The translations under genes were made by a program, and so were the position numbers. From contig NZ_PPFB01000001.1 of the NCBI RefSeq assembly GCF_002899455.1, forward strand, positions 4,625,001 to 4,689,000: DNA of 64,000 bases, read 5' to 3'. This DNA comes from Streptomyces sp. DH-12 (GTDB lineage Bacteria > Actinomycetota > Actinomycetes > Streptomycetales > Streptomycetaceae). This document shows, piece by piece, positions 56,601 through 63,499 of the stretch. Numbering within the stretch: the stretch's first letter is position 1; each line of letters starts with the position of its first letter. Under the pieces are notes generated by a model, which saw only the letters and a list, made by a program, of their open reading frames with translations, was not told the DNA's origin and searched no databases.

Positions 56601-57085
56601 GCGACCGAGACGCGGCCGTCCGCGCCGACCGTCACCGCGCAGTGCAGCCGGGAGACGTCCGGGTCGTCGAGCGGCACGTCGGCGTCGGCGGAGCGGCCTA
56701 TGCGGATCTCCCCGCCGTGCAGCAGGTGCACCCCGCCCGCGTCGGGCCCGGCGACCACGTGCAGCCGGGCCGGGGTCGTGTCCAGCTCGGGGTGCGGCTC
56801 GGGCTCGCCCGGGGCGCCCACCGCCAGCACCGCGCCGTCGATCAGCGGAGGCTCGCCCAGTGTGCAGCGCTGGGCGTCCAGGCGCTGGTCACCGGCGTAC
56901 AGCACGGGCGCGCCCGACGAGCCGGAGGCGCCGTCGCCGCCGGAGACCGCCGAGGCCAGCGCGGAGGCGACCGCGGCGAGGGCCGTGCCCGCGGGCGCCG
57001 TGACCAGCACGTCGCAGCTCACGGCCCGCTCCCGGACGGGTGAGGAGGGGCCCAGCGGGTCTACGACGGTCAGCCGGATCTGCAT
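53660..57085 (-). CDS. FHA domain and FtsK/SpoIIIE-like ATPase-fold protein
   Basis: A 1141-residue protein. The N-terminal ~95 residues are ubiquitin-like in pattern. An FHA domain (about 107-195) has the phosphothreonine-binding set IRIGR, SRLH and LGSTNGT. About 250 residues of Pro/Arg/Gly-rich linker follow. The C-terminal ~650 residues are FtsK/SpoIIIE-like. The Walker A segment is GPAGSGRT (831-838), with Arg in place of the usual Lys, and Walker B is RLVVVVDDLDAL (979-980). No membrane segment is obvious. The ATG at 57085 puts the N-terminal domain at family length; a GTG/ATG further upstream is possible. It is divergent from the kinase pair, suggesting that PkaA or PkaB phosphorylates its ligand. 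Confidence 0.88.
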   Translation of the reverse strand: MQIRLTVVDPLGPSSPVRERAVSCDVLVTAPAGTALAAVASALASAVSGGDGASGSSGAPVLYAGDQRLDAQRCTLGEPPLIDGAVLAVGAPGEPEPHPELDTTPARLHVVAGPDAGGVHLLHGGEIRIGRSADADVPLDDPDVSRLHCAVTVGADGRVSVADLGSTNGTTLDGRPVGSRPVRLAPGALLRIGESALRLTPAEGPPARTATTPDGEGHVRVPGPRAADTASGRDAPGTPGPEDLRAAPEGPRAPTRHAYGSADRAASAAADARTPAVSARAVPGPLPHVPEQSGPPETERRGGGDPGRRTVRIAAHGDVPRAPQGRRVSRPAPAAETHAGRGQAPGLYADPGHGQTRDEAPTARPGPAPAGPTGRTTGDARDGRYGDATADRTAGASEGTREGTPVRGTDVPEPPRARKRGGIGAWARRLTGGRQERDADAAPCDDPAERPAHAPGPAAPARPETWPDPAALLLTALGPGPRLWERGPDHPEALAVRLGTGDRPAPDGSGLLPVVPVTVGLREAGALGLAGPRERLSGLARAVLAQLAALHSPDTLEIVLIAADPSRPAAERTAEWSWLGWLPHLRPGHGQDCRLLLAHDREQAAARAGELLRRLADHAGAPAGAGPYTVVVVDGDPGDADVREAVARLAVEGPRAGVHLLCLAETPAASPASPVTETYEAACAAAPAFRRCGAVALLSGDVATALRLLRVAETGDGSPPGPVGHGTLATVDAVSTAWAERFARALAPLRPDGPAAGPHPRVSAPLPPSARLLDELGLARATPASLMARWADAADDTRALGGRATAVLGAGPRGPVTADLAADGPHLLVEGPAGSGRTELLRAVVASLAAAERPDRLGIVLVDGQGGPVTGSGHGEGLRVCTDVPHVSTHLGADDPVRMREFAQSLSAELKRRAELLGRSDFAEWHTGRELADRMVAQRTASNGDLDTPPSATVRLRPGADRRKTQAAPPLPRLVVVVDDLDALVSPALGSPGRPAAGSVMRALEAVARDGERLGVHLVAATAPCPRTAQTEPVKQASLLVTLDAPVAGRGPDDPAPGRGRLACRDGRETPFQGGRVTGRIPRTATLRPTVVPLEWHRMGDPPARRQVRELGNGPTDLALLASALDRAARQVAATRVPSLL

Positions 57086-57583
57086 CGCCGTCAGCGGTCC
57101 CTTCTGCGCGGGCGCCCGCGACACGGGGGACGAAGCCGCCCCGCGGTCCCCCTCCGCGGACTTCCCCACCGCCACACGCGCACGTACGGCCAGTACTGCC
57201 CGCATCCTCGCACCTGTCACCGACAGCGCGCCCGCCTCCGGACATCGAATGATCTTGATTGGTCGGCTCTGCCCGCAAAAATGCCTGACCAATGACGCGC
57301 GGATGATCCTTCCGGGCCGACTTGAGATCGGTCACGTCCGGGACGCGGCAACCAACGGACAGAGTCGGGCGTCTTTCCCGCAGACTCCGCGCACACGCGG
57401 AATCCGCGCGATCGACGGAACCGCCGAACAGGAACGGGAGCCGGTGCGCGAGACCCGGCGCAGGGCGACGCGGAAGTCGGCCGGCCGGTATCCCGCGCGG
57501 CGGCACTACAGTGGGTCGGAACATTCCGCAGCAGGGTGGACCACGGTGTACGCCAGCCAGGCAAGCAGCAGGGAGCGCATGAC
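57086..57583. other. divergent intergenic region, FHA-FtsK / pkaA
   Basis: About 500 bases without a convincing gene. The minus-strand frame of the FHA-FtsK gene stays open to 57292, so part may be coding if a longer start is used. It contains the inverted repeat ATTGGTC (57258-57264) with GACCAAT (57287-57293), 22 bases apart, in the most A/T-rich stretch (caaaaatgcctgaccaatg). TACAGT at about 57507-57512 could be a -10 element for pkaA. Confidence 0.4.
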
Positions 57584-59254
57584 GTGCGGCCGGTAGGGAG
57601 CAAGTACCTGCTCGAGGAGCCGCTCGGACGCGGCGCCACGGGCACCGTCTGGCGTGCGCGCCAGCGGGAGACCGCGGGCGCCGAGGCGGCCGTGCCGGGC
57701 CAGCCCGGCGAGACCGTGGCGATCAAGGTCCTCAAGGAGGAGCTGGCGGGCGACGCCGACGTCGTGATGCGCTTCCTGCGGGAGCGCTCCGTCCTGCTGC
57801 GGCTCACCCACCCCAACATCGTCCGGGTCCGCGACCTGGTGGTCGAGGGCGAGCTGCTGGCGCTGGTCATGGACCTCGTCGAGGGCCCCGACCTGCACCG
57901 CCACCTGCGGGAGAACGGCCCCTTCACGCCCGTCGCCGCGGCCCTGCTGACCGCGCAGATCGCCGACGCGCTGGGCGCCAGCCACGCCGACGGCGTGGTG
58001 CACCGCGACCTCAAGCCCGCCAACGTCCTGCTCAAGCAGCAGGGCGACGAGCTGCACCCGATGCTCACCGACTTCGGCATCGCGCGCCTCGCCGACTCCC
58101 CGGGCCTGACCCGCACCCACGAGTTCGTCGGCACGCCCGCGTACATCGCGCCGGAGTCCGCCGAGGGCCGCCCGCAGACCTCCGCCGTCGACGTCTACGG
58201 CGCCGGCATCCTGCTGTACGAGCTGGTCACCGGCCGCCCGCCGTTCTCCGGGACATCGGCCCTGGAGGTGCTGCACCAGCACCTGAGCGCCGAGCCGCGC
58301 CGCCCGTCCACCGTGCCCGACCCGCTGTGGACGGTCATCGAGCGCTGCCTGCGCAAGAACCCCGAGGAGCGGCCCAGCGCCGAGAACCTCGCGCGCGGCC
58401 TGCGGGTCGTCGCCGCGGGCATCGGCGTGCACGCGAACTCGGCGCAGATCTCCGCCGCGGAGAACGTCGGCGCGCTCCTCGCCCCCGACCCCGCGCCCGC
58501 GCCGGTGCCGGGCGAGCCGTCCGCCCCCGGCGCCTCCGACCCCACGCAGGTGCTGCCGCAGAACCCGAACGGCGCCTACGACCCCCACGCCGCGACCAGT
58601 GTCCTGCCGCAGACCGGCCCGCCGCCCGGCGCGGCCGACCCCACGGCCGTGATGCCCCCGGTGCCGCCCGGGCAGCCGGGCCAGGCCGCCGGCGGCCCCG
58701 ACGACCCGCACCCCTGGCAGAGCCAGCTCCGCGCGGCCCGCGACCGCAACGAGCAGACCCAGGTCCAGTACCTCGACCCCAGCCAGGACCCGCTGCGCCG
58801 CCGCCCCCAGCGGCAGGTGGCCCGGCCCCCGCAGCAGCCGCCCCAGCAGCCGCAGCGCCGCCCCCAGCAGCCGCAGCCCGGCCCCGGGTACGGCTACCCG
58901 CAGCAGCCCCCGCCGCAGCAGTACGCCCCGCCGCCGGAGCGCCAGCGCCGGCAGCAGCCCCAGCCGCCGCAGCGGTACGCGCCGCCGCCGGAGCCGCCGC
59001 GCCCCGCGCGGGAGCCGCGCCAGTCCCGGCAGCGCGGCGCCAACCCGATGCGCATCCCCGGCCTGGGCTGTCTCAAGGGATGCCTGTTCACGCTGCTCAT
59101 CCTGTTCGTGGCGAGCTGGCTGATCTGGGAGCTGAGCCCGCTCCAGGACTGGATCGGCACCGGCAAGGGCTACTGGGACCAGCTCAGCGACTGGTTCGGC
59201 TCGATCACGGGCTGGATCGAGGACCTGGGCGGACCCTCGGACCCGGCGAACTGA
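57584..59254 (+). CDS. pkaA: Ser/Thr protein kinase PkaA
   Basis: A 556-residue Hanks-type kinase. The domain (about 8-270) has the glycine loop LGRGATGTVW, the ATP-binding K48 (VAIK), HRDLKPAN (140-147) and DFG (163-165). A Pro/Gln-rich linker of about 200 residues has tracts such as PQQPPQQPQRRPQQPQ. One membrane segment (about 499-518, GCLFTLLILFVASWLIWEL) and a 38-residue external tail follow, with no PASTA repeats. The GTG at 57584 has GGGAG eight bases upstream and puts the kinase domain at the start; a GTG at 57536 would add 16 residues. Its position next to pkaB and prfB matches S. coelicolor pkaA, from memory. Confidence 0.92.
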   Translation: MRPVGSKYLLEEPLGRGATGTVWRARQRETAGAEAAVPGQPGETVAIKVLKEELAGDADVVMRFLRERSVLLRLTHPNIVRVRDLVVEGELLALVMDLVEGPDLHRHLRENGPFTPVAAALLTAQIADALGASHADGVVHRDLKPANVLLKQQGDELHPMLTDFGIARLADSPGLTRTHEFVGTPAYIAPESAEGRPQTSAVDVYGAGILLYELVTGRPPFSGTSALEVLHQHLSAEPRRPSTVPDPLWTVIERCLRKNPEERPSAENLARGLRVVAAGIGVHANSAQISAAENVGALLAPDPAPAPVPGEPSAPGASDPTQVLPQNPNGAYDPHAATSVLPQTGPPPGAADPTAVMPPVPPGQPGQAAGGPDDPHPWQSQLRAARDRNEQTQVQYLDPSQDPLRRRPQRQVARPPQQPPQQPQRRPQQPQPGPGYGYPQQPPPQQYAPPPERQRRQQPQPPQRYAPPPEPPRPAREPRQSRQRGANPMRIPGLGCLKGCLFTLLILFVASWLIWELSPLQDWIGTGKGYWDQLSDWFGSITGWIEDLGGPSDPAN

Positions 59255-59363
59255 GCTCGTCTGCCGCTTTGTCGACATCCGGGGTCCGATTTCCGGGTCT
59301 CCGGTGAAGGTCACCTGTCCGGACGCGTAGCTTTGGCGACAACACGCGTCGGTAGGAGCAGTC

Positions 59364-60602
59364 TTGGCACGGAGAATCGGCAGCCGGTACACCGCCCACC
59401 AGATCCTCGGGCGGGGCAGCGCCGGCACGGTGTGGCTGGGCGAGGGTCCCGGGGGGCCCGTCGCCATCAAGCTGCTGCGTGAGGATCTCTCCTCGGACCA
59501 GGAGCTCGTCGGCCGCTTCGTGCAGGAGCGGACGGCGCTGCTGGGCCTGGAGCATCCGCACGTGGTGTCCGTACGGGACCTGGTGGTCGACGGCAACGAC
59601 CTCGCGCTCGTCATGGACCTGGTCCGGGGCACCGACCTGCGCACCCGGCTGGACCGGGAGCGCCGGCTCGCCCCGGAGGCCGCGGTGGCGATCGTCGCCG
59701 ACGTCGCGGACGGCCTGGCGGCGGCGCACGCGGCGGGGGTCGTGCACCGGGACGTCAAGCCGGAGAACATCCTGCTCGACATGGAGGGCCCGCTCGGCCC
59801 CGGCGGCTCGCACCGTGCCCTGCTCACCGACTTCGGCGTGGCGAAACTCATCGACACCCCGCGCCGCACCCGCGCCTCGAAGATCATCGGCACGCCGGAC
59901 TACCTGGCCCCGGAGATCGTCGAGGGCCTCCCGCCGCGCGCCGCCGTCGACATCTACGCCCTCGCCACGGTCCTCTACGAGCTGCTCGCGGGCTTCACGC
60001 CGTTCGGCGGCGGCCACCCGGGCGCGGTGCTGCGCCGGCACGTGACCGAGACGGTCGTCCCGCTGCCCGGCATCCCCGACGAGCTGTGGCAGCTGCTGGT
60101 GCAGTGTCTGGCGAAGGCCCCGGCGTCCCGGCTGCGCGCCTCCGAGCTGGCCGCCCGGCTGCGGGAGCTGCTGCCGATGCTGGAGGGGATGCCGCCGCTG
60201 GACGTGGACGAGCCGGACACCGACCCGGCCGAGGAGACCGCCGAGGAACTGCCCGGCGCCGCCCCCGCCGCCGGACAGCCGGTACGCCGCCGCGGCGCGG
60301 TCCCCTTGGTGCCGGGCGCGAAGCCGTCCGACTCCAACCGCGACACGCACACGTCGATGCGGGTCCCCGCGCCCGACGAGCTGGCGGGCGGAGCCCACGG
60401 CACGGCCCGCGCCCCCCGCGCGGCCGGCGCCCCCCGCCCCGGCTCGGCCCGCAACCGAGCGGTCACCCGCCGACGCCGCCTCACGCTGGCGGTGACAGCG
60501 GCGGTCCTGGCCGCGGCCGGCGTGGGCACCTGGCTGGCCACCTCGGAAGAAGCCGCACCCCCGCCGACCGACATGGAGAACTCGGCCCCGGCCGTCCCCT
60601 GA
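59364..60602 (+). CDS. pkaB: Ser/Thr protein kinase PkaB
   Basis: A 412-residue Hanks-type kinase. The domain (about 8-265) has LGRGSAGTVW, the ATP-binding K36 (VAIK), HRDVKPEN (128-135) and DFG (156-158), plus the GTPDYLAPE activation segment end. An acidic-to-basic linker leads to one membrane segment (about 374-394, LAVTAAVLAAAGVGTWLA) and a short 18-residue external tail, so it has no sensor domain. The start is TTG with a strong TAGGAG upstream. It lies 109 bases after pkaA on the same strand and probably shares regulation. A pair of Streptomyces repeats separates it from prfB. Confidence 0.92.
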   Translation: MARRIGSRYTAHQILGRGSAGTVWLGEGPGGPVAIKLLREDLSSDQELVGRFVQERTALLGLEHPHVVSVRDLVVDGNDLALVMDLVRGTDLRTRLDRERRLAPEAAVAIVADVADGLAAAHAAGVVHRDVKPENILLDMEGPLGPGGSHRALLTDFGVAKLIDTPRRTRASKIIGTPDYLAPEIVEGLPPRAAVDIYALATVLYELLAGFTPFGGGHPGAVLRRHVTETVVPLPGIPDELWQLLVQCLAKAPASRLRASELAARLRELLPMLEGMPPLDVDEPDTDPAEETAEELPGAAPAAGQPVRRRGAVPLVPGAKPSDSNRDTHTSMRVPAPDELAGGAHGTARAPRAAGAPRPGSARNRAVTRRRRLTLAVTAAVLAAAGVGTWLATSEEAAPPPTDMENSAPAVP

Positions 60603-60625
60603 AGACACGGGGAGGCGGCCCCCTG

Positions 60626-60727
60626 GGGGCGCGGGGAACTGCGCGACCGGGGTCCGGGGGCGGAGCACCCAAGAACGGTCCTCAGGGGCGCGGGGAACTG
60701 CGCGACCGGGGGTCCGGGGGCGGAGCA
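60626..60727 (+). repeat. two copies of a Streptomyces-type intergenic repeat
   Basis: A 42-base element starting ggggcgcggggaactgcgcg and ending ccgggggcggagca occurs at 60626-60667 and again at 60685-60727. The copies are identical except for one extra G in the second. The ggcgcggggaactgcgcgac core is, from general knowledge, a common dispersed intergenic sequence in Streptomyces genomes. It follows the pkaB stop by 24 bases. Confidence 0.85.
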
Positions 60728-60799
60728 ACCGGAGACGGGAGGGGACGGGCGGCCCCCGTCCGGCGTGGCCCACGGCGGGAAGCCGTTACGCTGGAGGGC

Positions 60800-61906
60800 G
60801 TGGCAGTCGTCGACGTATCCGAAGAGCTCAAGTCCCTCTCCTCGACCATGGAGTCGATCGAGGCCGTCCTGGACCTCGACAGGATGAGGGCAGACATCGC
60901 CGTGCTCGAGGAGCAGGCGGCCGCGCCGTCCCTCTGGGACGACCCGGACGAGGCGCAGAAGATCACCAGCAAGCTGTCCCACCTCCAGGCGGAGGTGAGG
61001 AAGGCCGAGGCCCTGCGCTCGCGGATCGACGATCTCGCCGTGCTCTTCGAGATGGCCGAGGAGGAGGACGACCCGGACACCCGCGAGGAGGCCGAGTCGG
61101 AGCTCGTGTCGGTCCGGAAGGCGCTGGACGAGCTGGAGGTCCGCACCCTCCTCAGCGGCGAGTACGACTCCCGTGAGGCGCTGGTCAACATCCGCGCCGA
61201 GGCGGGCGGCGTGGACGCCGCCGACTTCGCCGAGAAGCTGCAGCGCATGTACCTGCGCTGGGCCGAGCAGCGCGGCTACAGGACGGAGCTGATCGAGACC
61301 TCGTACGCGGAGGAGGCCGGCATCAAGTCGACCACCTTCTCCGTGCAGGCGCCCTACGCCTACGGCACCCTCTCCGTCGAGCAGGGCACGCACCGCCTGG
61401 TGCGCATCTCGCCCTTCGACAACCAGGGCCGCCGCCAGACCTCCTTCGCGGGCGTCGAGGTGCTCCCCGTCGTCGAGCAGTCCGACCACGTCGACATCGA
61501 CGAGTCCGATCTGCGCATCGACGTCTACCGGTCCTCCGGCCCCGGCGGCCAGGGCGTGAACACCACCGACTCGGCGGTGCGCATCACGCACCTGCCCACC
61601 GGCATCGTGGTCTCCTGCCAGAACGAGCGGTCGCAGATCCAGAACAAGGCCACCGCGATGAACGTCCTCCAGGCCAAGCTGCTGGAGCGGCGCCGCCAGG
61701 AGGAGCAGGCCAAGATGGACGCCCTCAAGGGCGACGGCGGCAACTCCTGGGGCAACCAGATGCGTTCGTACGTGCTGCACCCGTACCAGATGGTCAAGGA
61801 CCTGCGCACGGAATTCGAAGTCGGCAACCCGGAGGCCGTGTTCAACGGCGAGATCGACGGTTTCCTCGAGGCCGGAATTCGCTGGCGCAAGCAGCGGGAG
61901 AAGTAA
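60800..61906 (+). CDS. prfB: peptide chain release factor 2
   Basis: A 368-residue RF2 that recognises UGA and UAA stop codons and triggers peptide release. The codon-recognition motif SPF is at residues 204-206 and the catalytic GGQ loop (SSGPGGQGVNTTDSA) at 249-251. An N-terminal coiled-coil domain covers about 1-110. The start is GTG, with GGAGGG just upstream. There is no in-frame UGA or CUUUGA slippery site near codon 25, so the autoregulatory frameshift of E. coli prfB is absent. A very strong hairpin terminator follows. Confidence 0.97.
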   Translation: MAVVDVSEELKSLSSTMESIEAVLDLDRMRADIAVLEEQAAAPSLWDDPDEAQKITSKLSHLQAEVRKAEALRSRIDDLAVLFEMAEEEDDPDTREEAESELVSVRKALDELEVRTLLSGEYDSREALVNIRAEAGGVDAADFAEKLQRMYLRWAEQRGYRTELIETSYAEEAGIKSTTFSVQAPYAYGTLSVEQGTHRLVRISPFDNQGRRQTSFAGVEVLPVVEQSDHVDIDESDLRIDVYRSSGPGGQGVNTTDSAVRITHLPTGIVVSCQNERSQIQNKATAMNVLQAKLLERRRQEEQAKMDALKGDGGNSWGNQMRSYVLHPYQMVKDLRTEFEVGNPEAVFNGEIDGFLEAGIRWRKQREK

Positions 61907-61929
61907 GACCCCCCCGAACGCCGATATGT

Positions 61930-61972
61930 CGACAAGGCAACTGCCGCTTATTCAGCGGCAGTTGCCTTGTCG
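61930..61972 (+). terminator. terminator of prfB
   Basis: A perfect 19-bp inverted repeat (cgacaaggcaactgccgct at 61930-61948 and its complement at 61954-61972) around tattc, 23 bases after the stop codon. It is one of the strongest hairpins in the window. Confidence 0.92.
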
Positions 61973-62212
61973 TGTCAGGGATTTCCGGGATCTGTGTCAC
62001 AGTCACAGCTTCCGTGTCGCGCAAAGCGTGCGGAGCCGGACATCGCGCGCGCAACGGCCTTGACGTTCTTTTGGAAAGTCGGAAGGGTGAAGGGCGGCAT
62101 GCGCAATTCTGGGGCGCATGTGAACCGGGGGGCGTTTCACCACAGTTACCTCCGTTGATCACGGCCCCGGGCGCCGCCTCACTGACGATGAGCTACTGGG
62201 GGTAGCAATCAC
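61973..62212 (+). other. promoter region of the LAETG repeat protein
   Basis: 240 bases without a gene between the prfB terminator and the LAETG-protein start. It holds an A/T-richer part (ccttgacgttcttttggaaagtcgg, about 62058-62082), where a TTGACG hexamer could be a -35 element. A ribosome-binding site gggggt lies nine bases before the ATG at 62213. Confidence 0.45.
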
Positions 62213-62935
62213 ATGACCAAGAAGACGCGGATCCGTGTCGCACGTGTCGCGGCCGGTGCCGTGATAGCGGCCGGCGCCTCGCTGACGGCGGCCGGCGCCG
62301 CCTCCGCCCTCGAGATCGGCGTGAGCGCCGAGGCGAACGGCGCGGGCCTCGGCGTCGGCCTGAACGCCGCCGAGGACGACCCGGAGGACCCGGGCGACCC
62401 GGGCGACCCTGGTGACCCGGGCGACCCGGGCTGCGACATCGGCACGAACCCGGACTGCCCTGGTGACCCGGGCGACCCTGGTGACCCGGGCGACCCGGGT
62501 GACCCGGGCGACCCTGGTGACCCGGGCGACCCTGGTGACCCGGGCGACCCTGGTGACCCGGGCGACCCTGGTGACCCCGGTGACCCTGGTGACCCGGGCG
62601 ACCCTGGTGACCCGGGCGACCCCGGTGACCCGGGCGACGGCGACGAGACCCCGGGTGACGGCGAGGGCCCGGTCGAGGAGCCTTCCGGGGCCCCCGGCGG
62701 CGGCCTCGACCCCGACGGCGGCGCCTCGCCGCAGGACGAGGGTTCCTCCGCCCTGACCGACACCGGCGAGGAGCCCCCGGCCACCTCGGCCCAGGGCAGC
62801 GGCAAGGAGCTGGCCGAGACCGGTGCCGCCGAGACCACCTTCCTGGTGATCGGCGCCGCCACGATGATCGCCGGCGGTGTCGGCTTCCGGGTGCTGCCGC
62901 GCCTGATGACCGGCCGCGGCGGCGCGGCCGCCTGA
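62213..62935 (+). CDS. secreted Gly-Asp-Pro repeat protein with LAETG sortase signal
   Basis: A 240-residue cell-wall-anchored protein. It has a Sec signal peptide (about 1-32, RVAAGAVIAAGASLTAAGAA) and a short mature N-terminus. About two dozen Gly-Asp-Pro triplets (about 59-145) follow, broken once by a cysteine-flanked loop (C74-DIGTNPD-C82). An acidic linker, the sorting motif LAETG at 200-204, a hydrophobic segment (FLVIGAATMIAGGVGF) and a basic tail complete it. LAxTG is the motif used by Streptomyces class E sortases. The repeat probably forms an extended, highly acidic stalk. There is no enzyme domain. It is a single-gene unit flanked by two terminators. Confidence 0.85.
   Translation: MTKKTRIRVARVAAGAVIAAGASLTAAGAASALEIGVSAEANGAGLGVGLNAAEDDPEDPGDPGDPGDPGDPGCDIGTNPDCPGDPGDPGDPGDPGDPGDPGDPGDPGDPGDPGDPGDPGDPGDPGDPGDPGDPGDPGDPGDGDETPGDGEGPVEEPSGAPGGGLDPDGGASPQDEGSSALTDTGEEPPATSAQGSGKELAETGAAETTFLVIGAATMIAGGVGFRVLPRLMTGRGGAAA
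62387..62638 (+). repeat. 9/18-bp tandem repeat encoding Gly-Asp-Pro
   Basis: A near-perfect tandem repeat. Units gacccgggc and gaccctggt alternate, giving an 18-bp higher-order unit, with one interruption encoding CDIGTNPDC (about 62432-62458). The long identical runs make replication slippage and assembly errors likely. Confidence 0.92.
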
Positions 62936-62975
62936 CGGTGGCCGCGCGCGCACGCATCGTGCGCACGACATGACA

Positions 62976-63011
62976 CGAGGGCCCGGAGCGCCGCCGCGCT
63001 CCGGGCCCTCG
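62976..63011. terminator. bidirectional terminator, LAETG protein / zinc-ribbon protein
   Basis: A perfect 15-bp inverted repeat (cgagggcccggagcg at 62976-62990 and its complement at 62997-63011) with a 6-base loop, between the convergent genes ending at 62935 and 63041. Confidence 0.88.
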
Positions 63012-63040
63012 CCGTGTCTGTGAACCCCTGTCCGTCCTGG

Positions 63041-63232
63041 TCAGACGGTCTGATGGGCGAGCAGCGCGACCGCCGCCACCAGCACCGCCAGCAGGGCGAT
63101 CAGCATCATCGGGTTCAGCCCCGCGAAGAAGTTCTCCTGCTGCATCCGCTCGCGGTTCGCCCGGCACACGGGGCACCGGCCCTCGCTCACGGGCGCGGCG
63201 CAGTTCGCGCACACCAGCCGGTCGTACGTCAT
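63041..63232 (-). CDS. small zinc-ribbon membrane protein
   Basis: A 63-residue protein. A compact zinc ribbon at the N-terminus has four cysteines as CxxC-x8-CxxC (C8, C11, C20, C23: VCANCAAPVSEGRCPVC). A short linker leads to one membrane segment (about 41-60, MMLIALLAVLVAAVALLA). Complete spacing of the cysteines and the clean membrane segment argue for a real gene despite its size. It is divergent from ftsE, with 267 bases between the starts. Function unknown. Confidence 0.85.
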   Translation of the reverse strand: MTYDRLVCANCAAPVSEGRCPVCRANRERMQQENFFAGLNPMMLIALLAVLVAAVALLAHQTV

Positions 63233-63499
63233 GCGCTCGCCCTCCTCGCGCCGATTCCTGGGGGTTCAACGCCCACCACCGGGTGAACGTTCCCCCTCCA
63301 CTGTGCCAGGTTCCCGCCGGGACCGCGCCGGGTCCTCCTCAGCCGGGGCCTCCCGCGGGAGCGCGGCCGTCCCCCGGGCGGGCGGCGCCGGCCGGAACAA
63401 AGGGCGCATCTTCTCCACAACCCCCTCCGGTGACTGCGCTCGGCTCTCCGGGTCGCGTAAGGTCACGCTCATCTACCCCCGGCTACCCGTGGTGCATCC

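Noticed and set aside
60626..60727. Insertion sequence or small mobile element
   Set aside because: The copies are only about 42 bases and have no terminal inverted repeats, target duplication or transposase.
60086..60799. Apparent fusion of a kinase tail to PrfB in one open frame
   Set aside because: The frame is open by chance through pkaB in another frame and through the intergenic repeats. PrfB clearly starts at the GTG at 60800.
60800..60900. Programmed +1 frameshift in prfB
   Set aside because: The RF2 reading frame is continuous from the GTG to the stop, with no early UGA or slippery site.
62387..62638. CRISPR-like array
   Set aside because: The units are 9/18 bp, contiguous, without unique spacers, and lie inside a coding frame. 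No cas genes are present.
62209..62976. Collagen-like (Gly-Ser-Pro) protein on the minus strand
   Set aside because: It is the reverse-strand reading of the Gly-Asp-Pro repeat. The plus-strand frame has a signal peptide and sortase signal; this one has neither.
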